Assembly (NCBI RefSeq): GCF_009696465.1
Contig: NZ_VULX01000017.1
Location: 1-51,082, forward strand
Length of the DNA stretch: 51,082 nucleotides
Direction of reading: 5' to 3'
From: Inconstantimicrobium porci
GTDB lineage: Bacteria > Bacillota > Clostridia > Clostridiales > Clostridiaceae
A model generated the notes under the pieces. The model ran no database searches. It was not told the DNA's origin and saw only the letters and a list, made by a program, of their open reading frames with translations. How positions within the stretch are numbered: position 1 is the first letter of the stretch; every line of letters starts with the position of its first letter. Shown here piece after piece: positions 36,001 through 44,643 of this stretch. Both the position numbers and the translations under genes were made by a program.

Positions 36001-36075
36001 GTAGGAATTTAGAGAACTATGAAAAGTCTACTTAGAGCGATCGCAGAGAGCGACGGAGAATCGGAATATTTATAT
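36001..36075 (+). repeat. small-RNA-like element, copy F (degenerate)
   Basis: TGAAAAGTCTACTTAGAGCG, ATCGCAGAGAGCGACGGAGA and ATCGGAATAT line up with the core of copy E, but the outer stem is largely lost. It stands about 90 bp before copy E, so the two form a tandem pair, one decayed. The gap 35964-36333 contains only these two elements. Confidence 0.5.
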
Positions 36076-36160
36076 TTGTAGAAAGTGCACATATAAAGAA
36101 GATTCAAAATATAAAAAAATTAAAATAAAAATGATAAATAATAATAAAAAAAATTAAAAG

Positions 36161-36263
36161 TGCACTTTCATCCTTTCGTAATCAAGGGGATAAAGACATA
36201 TGAAGAAACGACTTGGAGAGACCGCAGGGAACGACGGAGGCTTCGGAATATGTCTTTATCCCC
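36161..36263 (+). ncRNA. structured small-RNA element, copy E
   Basis: TGCACTTTCATCCTTTCGTA, ATCAA, then a perfect 15-bp outer stem: GGGGATAAAGACATA (36186-36200) with 36249-36263. The core is GAAGAAACGACTTGGAGAGA, CCGCAGGGAACGACGGAGG, CTTCGGA. Relative to copies B and C the stem sequence differs again with pairing kept. No TATAAT is present at the promoter position, and the 3' end is C-rich (CCCCCCTCCCC) rather than T-rich, so this copy may be silent. Confidence 0.55.
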
Positions 36264-36333
36264 CCTCCCCTTAACGTTAAATTAATGTTGCTTTTGTTAT
36301 TCTTTACTCATGAAGTTTATGTGAGGTGACTAT

Positions 36334-36813
36334 ATGAGAAAAAAGAGAATTGCAATATTGATTATTCTGGTGATATTTAAAAGATATCCAGGCAAGAAAA
36401 TCGAAAAGGTGATTTTTGATATGAATAGCGGTGATGGCATAGAAGAATATGTTAAGCGACTTCTTACAGATACTTTATCAAGCGATGGACCTGATATTCT
36501 GATGATTGATTCTATGAGTGCCAGAAAACTTGAAAAATCAAGAATGCTTATTGATTTAAAGCCGCTGATTGCAAAGGATAAGGATTTTAATAAAGATGAT
36601 TACAATATGAAGGTGATTAAAGCAGGGATGTATGAAGGAAAGCAGGTATTAATGCCTTTAGATTATTCTGTTAATCAGTATATAACTACAGAGGAAGATA
36701 CAAGTGAGCATGAACAAACAGTAACAATAAATACTGTTGGAACACATAAGATAAAAGTTGAATCTACCGATAATTTGGATAATACAAAAAAAGAGATACT
36801 GCTGCTTTTATGA
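36334..36813 (+). pseudogene. extracellular solute-binding protein remnant
   Basis: 159 codons with GAGGTG before ATG 36334. A short basic-hydrophobic start (MRKKRIAILIILVIF) joins directly to RYPGKKIEKVIFDMNSGDGI, DTLSSDGPDILMIDSMSARK and MYEGKQVLMPLDYSVNQYI, which are typical of ABC sugar/solute-binding proteins (about 400+ residues). Then it jumps to an unrelated-looking beta-rich segment (VTINTVGTHKIKVESTDNLD). The lipobox, the N-terminal strands and most of the C-terminal lobe are absent. It has in-frame deletions and is probably not functional. Confidence 0.65.
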
Positions 36814-36930
36814 ATTCTAAAATATTATATAGTGTAGATAAATTATAAGTTGGTAGAGGGGATGGAAGAAGAGATGACAAATAGATTCTGGGATATTTTT
36901 TTGTGTTAATTTTGTTTTAATATTTAAAAG

Positions 36931-37142
36931 GTTTTATCTTAACTATGAAAGTAATAAACGTATATTATTTGAGAGTATGGTAATAATTTTAATTAAGGTT
37001 TATACTAACAATAAGGAATGTAAATTTTAAATACATATCATGATACTTTTCAACAGATATTATATTAACCATAAGGACTGTAAATGTATATTTAATTAGA
37101 AGATTTACAAAAAATGATATATTAACTATGTGGAAAGAATTA
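36931..37142 (+). repeat. relic CRISPR: four degenerate repeats before the cas operon
   Basis: Four 29-nt stretches resemble the repeat of the main array: 36931-36959 (starts GTTTTATCTTAACTATGA), 36997-37025 (GGTTTATACTAAC ... AAGGAATGTAAAT, 5 mismatches), 37057-37085 (ATATTATATTAACCATAAGG ... TGTAAAT, 6 mismatches) and 37114-37142 (centre ATATTAACTATGTGG). The start-to-start distances are 66, 60 and 57 bp, close to the 65-bp period of the array, and the orientation is the same. They could be a decayed array or a regulatory mini-CRISPR. The rest of 36814-37217 holds no gene. Confidence 0.7.
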
Positions 37143-37186
37143 GAGAGTTAGATTCAGCATATTGAATATTACTCTCTATTTTATTT
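37142..37186 (+). terminator. hairpin before the cas promoter
   Basis: AGAGAGT (37142-37148) pairs with ACTCTCT (37171-37177), extended inside by ATTCA/TGAAT, followed by ATTTTATTT. It probably stops transcription coming from the relic CRISPR. Confidence 0.55.
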
Positions 37187-37217
37187 GCGCTAAAATTAGC
37201 ACTATTAATTATACTGG

Positions 37218-37245
37218 TTGACATTTTATAAAAGAGAGTTATTAT
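37218..37245 (+). promoter_or_regulatory. promoter of the WYL gene / cas operon
   Basis: TTGACA (37218-37223), 16-nt spacer, TATTAT (37240-37245), about 37 bp before the TTG start of the WYL gene. It is the only good promoter seen between the relic CRISPR and the operon. A second promoter may lie in 38233-38303 before cas6. Confidence 0.5.
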
Positions 37246-37281
37246 GGAAATATATTTAAAATATAAGGAGAAGATGATTGC

Positions 37282-38232
37282 TTGGGAAACTTAAACAATT
37301 CTTTAAAAATGTTATTTATTCTTAAGAGTAGAGGACTTATAAAGGTAAAAGATTTAGCTGATGAACTTGAAGTAAGCTCTAAACAAATAACTAGATATAA
37401 AGAAGTACTAGATGAATTTTTTGATATTGAATCTATAACAGGAAAGAATGGAGGATATCGTTTAAGGGATACTTATTTTCCTTTTAAAGAAGTGCTTTCA
37501 GAACAGGAAGTAAACATTATTAAAGAAGCCGTTTTATCTATCGATAGTTCTGCATTGCAAAATAACCCGGATCTTAATAAAGCAATTGAAAAAATTAATT
37601 ATACTATTCTAAACGACGATAACAGCATTTCAAATTATGAATCTATAATTCCATATTCACGTATTAAGAAAAATGATGAAAAGTTTAAAGAAATAGAAAA
37701 TAAATTATACAGCAGTATTTTTGGATCAGAAGAGGCTGTGATTTCATATAAAGATAATTCTGGTAAGGTTACAGAAAGAACTATATGTCCATATCAGTTT
37801 ATTGTTTACAAGGGTGAAAAATATCTTGTTGCATTCTGTCTTTTAAGAAACGAGATACGCTTTTTCAAAATAAGAAGAATCATTAACTGCAGAGTTACAG
37901 ATAAAAAGTTCAAAAAAGATATTGATGTGAAAAAAGTTATTAGTGATTATAGAAAAAATAGTATAGGGATTTTTGGTGGTGAAGAGTATGATTTAGAACT
38001 TGAAATAAAATATCCTATGGCAAATACAATCAAAGAAAGATTATGGGTAGATAATCAGGAAGTTGATGAAACAACATACAAAGACCGTATTATCTTTAAA
38101 GCGAAAATGAAAGGTGGACCAGAGATTTTTTCATGGATATTAAGCATGGGTGATTGCGTAAAAATAATTAAACCATTAAAGCTTAAAGAGGAAATACATA
38201 AAAAATTAGTGAATATGATAAAAAATAATTAA
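37282..38232 (+). CDS. WYL-domain transcription regulator (DeoR-type HTH)
   Basis: 316 residues. N-terminal helix-turn-helix (about 5-60: MLFILKSRGLIKVKDLADEL, VSSKQITRYKEVLDEFF), then a WYL domain (about 140-235: SYKDNSGKVTERTICPYQFI and KYLVAFCLLRNEIRFFKIRR) and a C-terminal extension with ETTYKDRIIFKAKMKGGPE. WYL regulators often sit beside type I-B cas operons and are thought to sense nucleic-acid or nucleotide ligands. The start is TTG 37282 with AAGGAG 11 nt upstream; the ATG at 37274 opens only a seven-codon frame. It lies 71 bp before cas6 and probably controls the operon. Confidence 0.85.
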   Translation: MGNLNNSLKMLFILKSRGLIKVKDLADELEVSSKQITRYKEVLDEFFDIESITGKNGGYRLRDTYFPFKEVLSEQEVNIIKEAVLSIDSSALQNNPDLNKAIEKINYTILNDDNSISNYESIIPYSRIKKNDEKFKEIENKLYSSIFGSEEAVISYKDNSGKVTERTICPYQFIVYKGEKYLVAFCLLRNEIRFFKIRRIINCRVTDKKFKKDIDVKKVISDYRKNSIGIFGGEEYDLELEIKYPMANTIKERLWVDNQEVDETTYKDRIIFKAKMKGGPEIFSWILSMGDCVKIIKPLKLKEEIHKKLVNMIKNN

Positions 38233-38303
38233 AAAAAATTATTTGAGTACATCATACGTCCATAATGTAGTTTATTCTATTAATCGAAGGGAGGTGAAAT
38301 ATT

Positions 38304-39041
38304 ATGAGAATAGAAGTTATTTTTAATGCAGAAGACAAGAAATTTCCAATGTGCTATAGAATGATGATTACAAGCGTTATTAAAAAATCACTGGAACTTG
38401 CTGATGAAGAATATTTTAGAAATTTATATTACTATGAAGAAAAGAAAAATAAGAGAATAAAGCCTTTCACAAGCTCTGTTTTCCTAAGAAAATATGAAAT
38501 TAAAAATAATGAGTTTATATTGAATGATTCAGGATCAATTATCATTTCAACTCCAGATTATAATTTTGGGATAACTCTATATAACGGATTTTTAAAATTA
38601 AAAAGCCATCAATATAGGGATTATAAAATTACAATTAATAGAGTCATTCTTAAAAAAGAGAATGTTGTAAATGAGGAAAAAATACTATGCAGGACTTTAT
38701 CACCAGTTGTAATTACTGATAAAAGCAAAAAGCCAGTGAGCATTGAAGATATAGATAAGTTTAATGAGGAGTTAAATTATATAGCAGATCTTTCACTTGA
38801 AACTTATAGGGGCTACAAATTAAAAAGAAATATAGCGTTTACACCTGTAAGAATGAAGAAAATTGTTGCTAAAGAGAAGATAACAGATTTTAAGAATATA
38901 AGTAGTAAAGACTACATCTATATTGAGGCTTATAGTGGACAGTTTTATCTAGAAGGAGATATTGAAGATTTAAGGCTTCTAATGCAGCTGGGGATAGGCT
39001 TTAGGCGTAGTGAATGCTTTGGACTAATTGATTTAGTATAG
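38304..39041 (+). CDS. cas6: CRISPR endoribonuclease Cas6
   Basis: 245 residues with two ferredoxin-like halves. The C-terminus LLMQLGIGFRRSECFGLIDL is the glycine-rich loop of Cas6, and KPFTSSVFLRKYEI matches the family's PFTFSPL-type segment. It cuts the array transcript inside each repeat to give crRNAs with an 8-nt 5' handle. His102 is the only histidine in the whole protein, and the region where the catalytic His usually lies (just before the PFT segment) reads YYYEEKKNKRIK, so Tyr or Lys may serve there. GGGAGGTG precedes the ATG. The cas8b ribosome binding site overlaps its stop codon. Confidence 0.9.
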   Translation: MRIEVIFNAEDKKFPMCYRMMITSVIKKSLELADEEYFRNLYYYEEKKNKRIKPFTSSVFLRKYEIKNNEFILNDSGSIIISTPDYNFGITLYNGFLKLKSHQYRDYKITINRVILKKENVVNEEKILCRTLSPVVITDKSKKPVSIEDIDKFNEELNYIADLSLETYRGYKLKRNIAFTPVRMKKIVAKEKITDFKNISSKDYIYIEAYSGQFYLEGDIEDLRLLMQLGIGFRRSECFGLIDLV

Positions 39042-39053
39042 GAGGTGAAGAAA

Positions 39054-40859
39054 ATGAAGATATACAATTCTGATAATTGGTTCTATAAGCTTGGAATAGT
39101 CGGATTCAATAGAATCATGAAATATAACCAGACTTACAATAACTTAGATCTTGATAAATTTAATTATTATATTAATGAAGATTATATTCAATTTGATGTT
39201 GAGCTTCTTAATGAATTTGCATCATGTTTTTATAAATATTTCATTAATCAGTATGATACAGCAAAATTGACAGGATCACATTTAGATTGGAATATGAGCA
39301 GGGCACAAGATAAGAGCAAATTTACAGATAGTTTTAAAGATATTAAAAAGATAATATCAGATAAAAATAAAAAAATAGCTAAGCTTAAGGTTACTGGATA
39401 TAATCGTTGTGAAGAGATTGCTAATCAGGTTAAGAAAATTAAATATGATGACTTAGATAAGCTTAATCATTTGCTTGATGAGTATAAAGTAATAATATCT
39501 GAAGATAAGATTAATATCCCAATAACAATTAATTATTTTAAATCAGTCTTATCAAATAGTTTCTTTGGACAGGTAAGTTTTCTAAATGTATGCAATAACA
39601 GTAAATCTATAAAAGAGCAGGAACAGATTATCTTTAATGATTATGTTCAGCCTGTAATTGATTCTGAGAATTTAAAAAATATCATTTCATTAGAGGATGA
39701 AGAAGAACTTAAGAAATTTACAGTAGATAAATGTGATGAGATAAGTTCAAAGTCAAGTGACGTTGAAAAAGTTATTAAAGTAATTAATAAGGATATATTT
39801 GGTAAGAAAAGAAAAGCTAAATCAGTTAATGAGATACTAGAAAGGTATAATAAATGCCAGATATGCGAAGAGGAAATATCTTATGGCAGTGATTATTCAG
39901 ATGGAAACTTTATTCCTTTGGCAATAAGCGATGAAAACAGTCAGAACATGTTTTGGAACTTCAATGCAAAATATCCTATATGTCCTGTATGCAGATTAGT
40001 TTTATTATGTACTGCAGCCGGCGCAGCAACAGTTTTTAAAAACTATATGGATGAAAAATATAGTTATAATGATAAGCTATATTACGGATTTATAAGTATG
40101 GATGGCAGTCTTAAAAATCTAATAGATCAGAATGAAGCATTTAGAAATCAAAGTAGTAAAGATATAAGTTTTGAGCAGTATGTTTTAGATTATATAGGAC
40201 AGAAGAAAGAAATCAGCTTATGGCAGCTTCAGAATATATTATATGTTGAATTTAATGCAGACTATGGTTCTAAGAATTCAAAGTTGAATTATTTTAATAT
40301 ACCAGTGTACTTAGCAAAATTCATAGTAGCCCATTCTGATGAGCTACAGTCTATCAAAGACACTAAACTTAGAAAAGAAATATTTGACGCATTACTGAAA
40401 AATCAGAACTTACAAAACATCGTTGATTTAAAGTTACGTTCTTGTGTTAAAACAGAAAGCTTTACTGATTTATATGTACTGAGAATTATTAAAATAGAGA
40501 ATTATTTAAAACAGTATAAACAATTATGTGAAGGAGGAATTAAAGAAGTGGATGATTCAGCTAAAAAGAATTTAGACTTTATTTATTGGCAAGGCAGTAA
40601 GATTGCTACTGTTTATAGAGATAATAATGGGGAAAATAAGCTGCCAGGGATATGTTACAGACTTCTTAATGCAACAAAAGCAGGGAATAAAAAAGAACTT
40701 ATGGATACTGTAATAAGGATATATATGTCTGCACAAAAGGAAATTCCATATTTATTCCTAGATATAATCAAGGAATCTAAATTAGATTATGAAGAAATTG
40801 CACATAGCTTTATAGCAGGCTTAAATTCTAAGGAAAGAGAAAGTAAGGAGGAAAAGTAA
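39054..40859 (+). CDS. cas8b: type I-B Cascade large subunit Cas8b (Cst1-like)
   Basis: 601 residues from ATG 39054 (AGGAGGTG 6 nt upstream; the GTG at 39045 lies inside that site). KIYNSDNWFYKLGIVGFNRI is the usual start. The middle has a zinc-finger pair, CQICEEEISYG and YPICPVCRLVLLCTAAGA (two CxxC), typical of the Cst1/Cas8b group. The large subunit recognises the PAM and holds the target strand, and its C-terminal helical bundle replaces a separate small subunit. cas7 follows with no gap (its ATG begins one base after the stop). Confidence 0.88.
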   Translation: MKIYNSDNWFYKLGIVGFNRIMKYNQTYNNLDLDKFNYYINEDYIQFDVELLNEFASCFYKYFINQYDTAKLTGSHLDWNMSRAQDKSKFTDSFKDIKKIISDKNKKIAKLKVTGYNRCEEIANQVKKIKYDDLDKLNHLLDEYKVIISEDKINIPITINYFKSVLSNSFFGQVSFLNVCNNSKSIKEQEQIIFNDYVQPVIDSENLKNIISLEDEEELKKFTVDKCDEISSKSSDVEKVIKVINKDIFGKKRKAKSVNEILERYNKCQICEEEISYGSDYSDGNFIPLAISDENSQNMFWNFNAKYPICPVCRLVLLCTAAGAATVFKNYMDEKYSYNDKLYYGFISMDGSLKNLIDQNEAFRNQSSKDISFEQYVLDYIGQKKEISLWQLQNILYVEFNADYGSKNSKLNYFNIPVYLAKFIVAHSDELQSIKDTKLRKEIFDALLKNQNLQNIVDLKLRSCVKTESFTDLYVLRIIKIENYLKQYKQLCEGGIKEVDDSAKKNLDFIYWQGSKIATVYRDNNGENKLPGICYRLLNATKAGNKKELMDTVIRIYMSAQKEIPYLFLDIIKESKLDYEEIAHSFIAGLNSKERESKEEK

Positions 40860-41765
40860 ATGGGAAAATCAATAACCGCAAGTATAATCTTTGAAGCACA
40901 AAGCTTAAATTATGGTGAGGGAATAGGAAATATATCAGAACTTAAAAAGTTAACAAGAAATGATGGAAACTACTATTCATTAGAGACAAGACAAGCACTT
41001 ACTTATGATATAAGAAGACTTGGAAATGATATTTTTGGATGGAATCTACAGACTGTCGATAAAAGCAAGGGAACGATACAATTTAAGAATGAATATACAA
41101 TAAAAGATTCAGAAGAAATGGATCTATTCGGATATATGAAGACTGCTAAAAAAGGTGATGATGATAAAGGTGGTTCATTAATAAGGTCTGCAGCAGCAAG
41201 AGTTTCTACTGCTATATCACTGGAACCGTATAAAAGTGATATGGATTTTTTAAGCAATAAAGGATTTGCAGATAGAATAGGAGAACATCCAAATTTAGCA
41301 AATAGTGAGCAGCACTTAAGTTATTATTCATATACATTTACAATTGATTTAGATAAGATAGGCGTTGATGGTGACATAAAACTTTCAAATGAAGAAAGAG
41401 CAAAGAGAGTAAACCAGTTCCTTGATTTAGTTAAGATTCTAAATAGAAATATTAGGGGAAGACAGGAAAACTTATCACCATTATTTATTATTGGTGGTAT
41501 GTATGATATAGCTAATCCATTTTTCTTAGGAAGAATTAAATTAATTAATAATAACCAGAAGTTCGATATTAACGTTGAACCATTAAAAAATGCTTTAGAG
41601 ATGACAATACTTGATTGTAATGTAAAGGATAATACAGGAATTGGACTTGTAAAGGGTATATTTAATAATGAGGAAGAGATACTTAACATTACTGATAATA
41701 AATTAAGTGTAGAGGGATTCTTTAAAGACTTAAAGAGCAGAGTAAACGAATATTATGGAGCGTGA
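40860..41765 (+). CDS. cas7: type I-B Cascade backbone Cas7 (Cst2/DevR-like)
   Basis: 301 residues. GKSITASIIFEAQSLNYGEG, LTRNDGNYYSLETRQALTYD and RSAAARVSTAISLEPYKSDM are the Cst2/DevR form of Cas7. Several copies polymerise along the crRNA spacer to form the backbone of Cascade. The start has TAAGGAGG in the end of cas8b. The stop overlaps the upstream region of cas5. Confidence 0.93.
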   Translation: MGKSITASIIFEAQSLNYGEGIGNISELKKLTRNDGNYYSLETRQALTYDIRRLGNDIFGWNLQTVDKSKGTIQFKNEYTIKDSEEMDLFGYMKTAKKGDDDKGGSLIRSAAARVSTAISLEPYKSDMDFLSNKGFADRIGEHPNLANSEQHLSYYSYTFTIDLDKIGVDGDIKLSNEERAKRVNQFLDLVKILNRNIRGRQENLSPLFIIGGMYDIANPFFLGRIKLINNNQKFDINVEPLKNALEMTILDCNVKDNTGIGLVKGIFNNEEEILNITDNKLSVEGFFKDLKSRVNEYYGA

Positions 41766-41770
41766 CTATA

Positions 41771-42433
41771 ATGAAAGCTTTAAAGATTAAAATGTATCAG
41801 GAGACTGTCTGTTACAGAAAGCCTTATGCATTTAAAGTTACAGAGACTTATCCATTACCTCCATACTCAACAATTATTGGAATGCTTCATAATGTGATTG
41901 GTGCAAAAAGCAATGAGTATCATCCAATGAATATTTCTGTCCAGGGCAGCTATGATGGAATATTCACATCATACAATACTACAAGATTGTATAAAAGAAA
42001 CGATGTGACTTCTATGCCTATGAATGTACACATGCTTTATGGTGTTAAATTGATAATTCATGTAACAGCTACAGAGGATACATTAAATAAAATTTACAAT
42101 GGATTTAAAGAGATGTCATCAGCTTTCGTTCTTGGAAGAAATGAAGACATTGCAAGGATAGACTTAATAAAGTTTGTAAATCTTGAACATCATATAATTG
42201 ATGAAGATGAAGACAGCGTGAAAATGGGGTATAGCATGTATGTACCAGATAATTATGATGTGAATGTAAAAGGTATAAGATATAGACTTAACAAAGTTTA
42301 TACAATAAAAAATGATCTTAGACAATGGGAAAAAGTAAAGGTTAAGTATGTAGAAAAAAATAACTATATTGATGAAGGAGAATACTTCATTGATGACGAT
42401 AAAAATGAGCAGAATATTGCATTCCTGGCTTAA
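41771..42433 (+). CDS. cas5: type I-B Cas5
   Basis: 220 residues from ATG 41771. KALKIKMYQETVCYRKPYAF and YPLPPYSTIIGMLHNVIGAK form the conserved N-terminal RAMP fold of Cas5 (Cas5t/h group), and the C-terminus ends DKNEQNIAFLA. It caps the 5' handle of the crRNA in Cascade. The GTG at 41762 lies too close to GGAG to be the start. A strong hairpin follows before cas3. Confidence 0.92.
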   Translation: MKALKIKMYQETVCYRKPYAFKVTETYPLPPYSTIIGMLHNVIGAKSNEYHPMNISVQGSYDGIFTSYNTTRLYKRNDVTSMPMNVHMLYGVKLIIHVTATEDTLNKIYNGFKEMSSAFVLGRNEDIARIDLIKFVNLEHHIIDEDEDSVKMGYSMYVPDNYDVNVKGIRYRLNKVYTIKNDLRQWEKVKVKYVEKNNYIDEGEYFIDDDKNEQNIAFLA

Positions 42434-42443
42434 AGTTAAATCT

Positions 42444-42480
42444 TATGTGCTGACTGTATTTTGATATACAGCAGCACATA
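42444..42480 (+). promoter_or_regulatory. 15-bp hairpin between cas5 and cas3
   Basis: TATGTGCTG (42444-42452) pairs with CAGCACATA (42472-42480) and CTGTAT (42454-42459) with ATACAG (42466-42471). One A is bulged and the loop is 6 nt. No T-run follows, so it is not a classical terminator. It could lower read-through, be an RNase processing site that sets different levels for the Cascade genes and cas3, or protect mRNA ends. Confidence 0.7.
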
Positions 42481-42504
42481 TTGTTTATGAGGTGATTATC
42501 AAAG

Positions 42505-44643
42505 GTGAGTGAAAAAGTAATTTATTATGCAAAGACAAATCCGGTAGAAACAATAAGAGAACATACAGATTGTGTTTTAAAAGAATATAAGATTTTGAAA
42601 GATAAGTACAAATCACAGATAGATGATGTGGTAAAAGATTTTATAACTCCTGATAAATTTTGGGATATCCTTTATACATGCTGTTTTTATCATGACTTTG
42701 GTAAATGCAATGTGCAGTTTCAAAATAAATTGAGAAGAAAATTAAATCTTGAGGAAATTCAGTGTGAGGAACATCAGGAAATTTATCATAATTATCTGTC
42801 ACCTGCATTCTTGTCAAAAGAAGATAGAAAAAAGATCCCTAAGGAACTAAAAAAAACCGTGTATCAATCAATGGCATATCATCATGAACGAGATTCACAG
42901 GTTATAAATGGTATGCAGGATAGTAGTGATATAAGAGAGTATATATCTGATATTTTATATAAGGAAGTAGATAATATAAATAAGCATATGGAAAGTAATG
43001 TGGAAAAAATATTTACTAAGTATGTTTCTATGATTAACTTAGATGAAAGAATAAAGTCAGATGATGAAAATTATAAATTTTATATCATGCTTAAAGGATT
43101 AATTCATAGATTAGATCATTCTGGTTCTGCTCACATTGATGTAGAAGAATATCCTAATAAAGATATTGGTATATGCACAGAGAGTTTTTTTAGCGAGAAT
43201 AACTGGTCTTTTAGAAAACCTCAGCAGTTTGCTCAAAAGCATAGAAATGAAAATATTTTAATGATTGCATCTACAGGAATAGGCAAGACAGAAAGCGCAC
43301 TTCTTTGGATAGATAAATCTAAAGCATTCTTTACACTACCATTAAGAGTAAGTCTTAACGCATTATTTTCCAGAGTTAAAGATAATATTGGTTATAAAAG
43401 TGTTGGATTATTACATTCAACAGCAATTGACTATATGGATGAGCAGGGTGATGAAGATGCGTATAGGTCATATGAAACAGCTTCTTTATATAGTAAGAAG
43501 TTATGTTTTTCTACTATAGATCAGATATTCAAATATCCATTTAAGTATAAAGGATATGAGAAGATACTTGCCACATTATCTTATTCAAAGGTGGTTATTG
43601 ATGAAATACAGGCATATTCTCCTGAAATTGCAGCTGTAATTCTATATGCTGTAAAGCAGCTTGTAGATATGGGTGGGAAGTTTATGATTATGACAGCTAC
43701 ACTTCCTAGAATTTATAAGGATAAACTAAATGAATTTGGTATAAAATTTCAGATTGCTGAGTTTATCTCAGATAAAATACGTCACAGAATTATACTAAAA
43801 GATTGTGATATATGCGATTCTATTAAAAATATTATCGACAAAGGAAAAGATCACAAGGTACTCGTTATAGCTAATACTGTTGATAAAGCAACAGAAATAT
43901 ATAAAAGGATTTCTGATTATTCAGAAGGTGAAGTATCAGTAAAATTACTACACTCTATGTTTAATAATATTGATAGAAGTGAAAAAGAAGATGAGATTAA
44001 GAAGTTTACTATGGAGGATAATCATGAAAACGGCATATGGGTAAGTACTCAGATAGTAGAAGCATCACTAGATGTTGATTTCGATTATCTTTTTACTGAA
44101 ATGAGTACATTAGACAGTCAATTCCAGAGATATGGAAGATGTTATAGAAAGAGAGAATATAATTCATCTGAGCCTAATGTGTATATTTTCTGCGATAATG
44201 TTTCAGGAATTAAATATGTTTATGATGAAGAAATATTTAACCTAAGTATTAAGCTCCTTAAACCTTATGATAAGAGGTTCTTGAAAGAAGAGGTTAAAGT
44301 TAATCTTGTTGATAAGTTGTATTCAAAGGAGATGCTGAATGAAACTGAATTTTATAAGAGATTTACTAAGGCTTGTCATGATATAAGTGTTATGCAGCCA
44401 TATAGTACTACATCAAGCGAAGCACAAAAAACATTAAGAGATATCAATTCAATTAGTGTTATTCCTGAGAAAGTATACAATAATAATCTTGATCTATTTG
44501 AACAATTAAGTGACCCTGATGTTAAAGATAAAGGTGCTATTTTTAGAAAGATAAACAAGCTAAGCATAAGTGTATCAAATGGCAAGATAACCATGGCTAA
44601 AAAAAGAATGAAAGCTTTTTATGCAAAGAATTGGATGAAATGA
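42505..44643 (+). CDS. cas3: CRISPR helicase-nuclease Cas3, C-terminus frameshifted
   Basis: 712 residues, start GTG 42505 with GAGGTG upstream. HD nuclease: H20, H63-D64 (CFYHDFGKC), YHHERD. Superfamily 2 helicase: Walker A STGIGKTES (about 256-264), DEIQ (about 365), MTATLP (about 396), QIVEASLDVDFD and QRYGRCYRK. It unwinds and degrades the displaced target strand after Cascade binds. The frame ends at NWMK (TGA 44641-44643), but the next frame continues without ATG as DEMKGLYKVNAKYDYETGLN, VYELDDCNFI to TGA 44724-44726, which looks like the normal end. One lost base near 44631 would explain it. The helicase and nuclease motifs are unaffected. Confidence 0.92.
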   Translation: MSEKVIYYAKTNPVETIREHTDCVLKEYKILKDKYKSQIDDVVKDFITPDKFWDILYTCCFYHDFGKCNVQFQNKLRRKLNLEEIQCEEHQEIYHNYLSPAFLSKEDRKKIPKELKKTVYQSMAYHHERDSQVINGMQDSSDIREYISDILYKEVDNINKHMESNVEKIFTKYVSMINLDERIKSDDENYKFYIMLKGLIHRLDHSGSAHIDVEEYPNKDIGICTESFFSENNWSFRKPQQFAQKHRNENILMIASTGIGKTESALLWIDKSKAFFTLPLRVSLNALFSRVKDNIGYKSVGLLHSTAIDYMDEQGDEDAYRSYETASLYSKKLCFSTIDQIFKYPFKYKGYEKILATLSYSKVVIDEIQAYSPEIAAVILYAVKQLVDMGGKFMIMTATLPRIYKDKLNEFGIKFQIAEFISDKIRHRIILKDCDICDSIKNIIDKGKDHKVLVIANTVDKATEIYKRISDYSEGEVSVKLLHSMFNNIDRSEKEDEIKKFTMEDNHENGIWVSTQIVEASLDVDFDYLFTEMSTLDSQFQRYGRCYRKREYNSSEPNVYIFCDNVSGIKYVYDEEIFNLSIKLLKPYDKRFLKEEVKVNLVDKLYSKEMLNETEFYKRFTKACHDISVMQPYSTTSSEAQKTLRDINSISVIPEKVYNNNLDLFEQLSDPDVKDKGAIFRKINKLSISVSNGKITMAKKRMKAFYAKNWMK

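Noticed and set aside
36931-37142. A CreTA-type toxin-antitoxin RNA pair guarding the cas operon
   Set aside because: Degenerate repeats are present, but I see no small toxin RNA ORF with rare codons nor a spacer clearly matching a promoter here; kept only as a relic or regulatory CRISPR.
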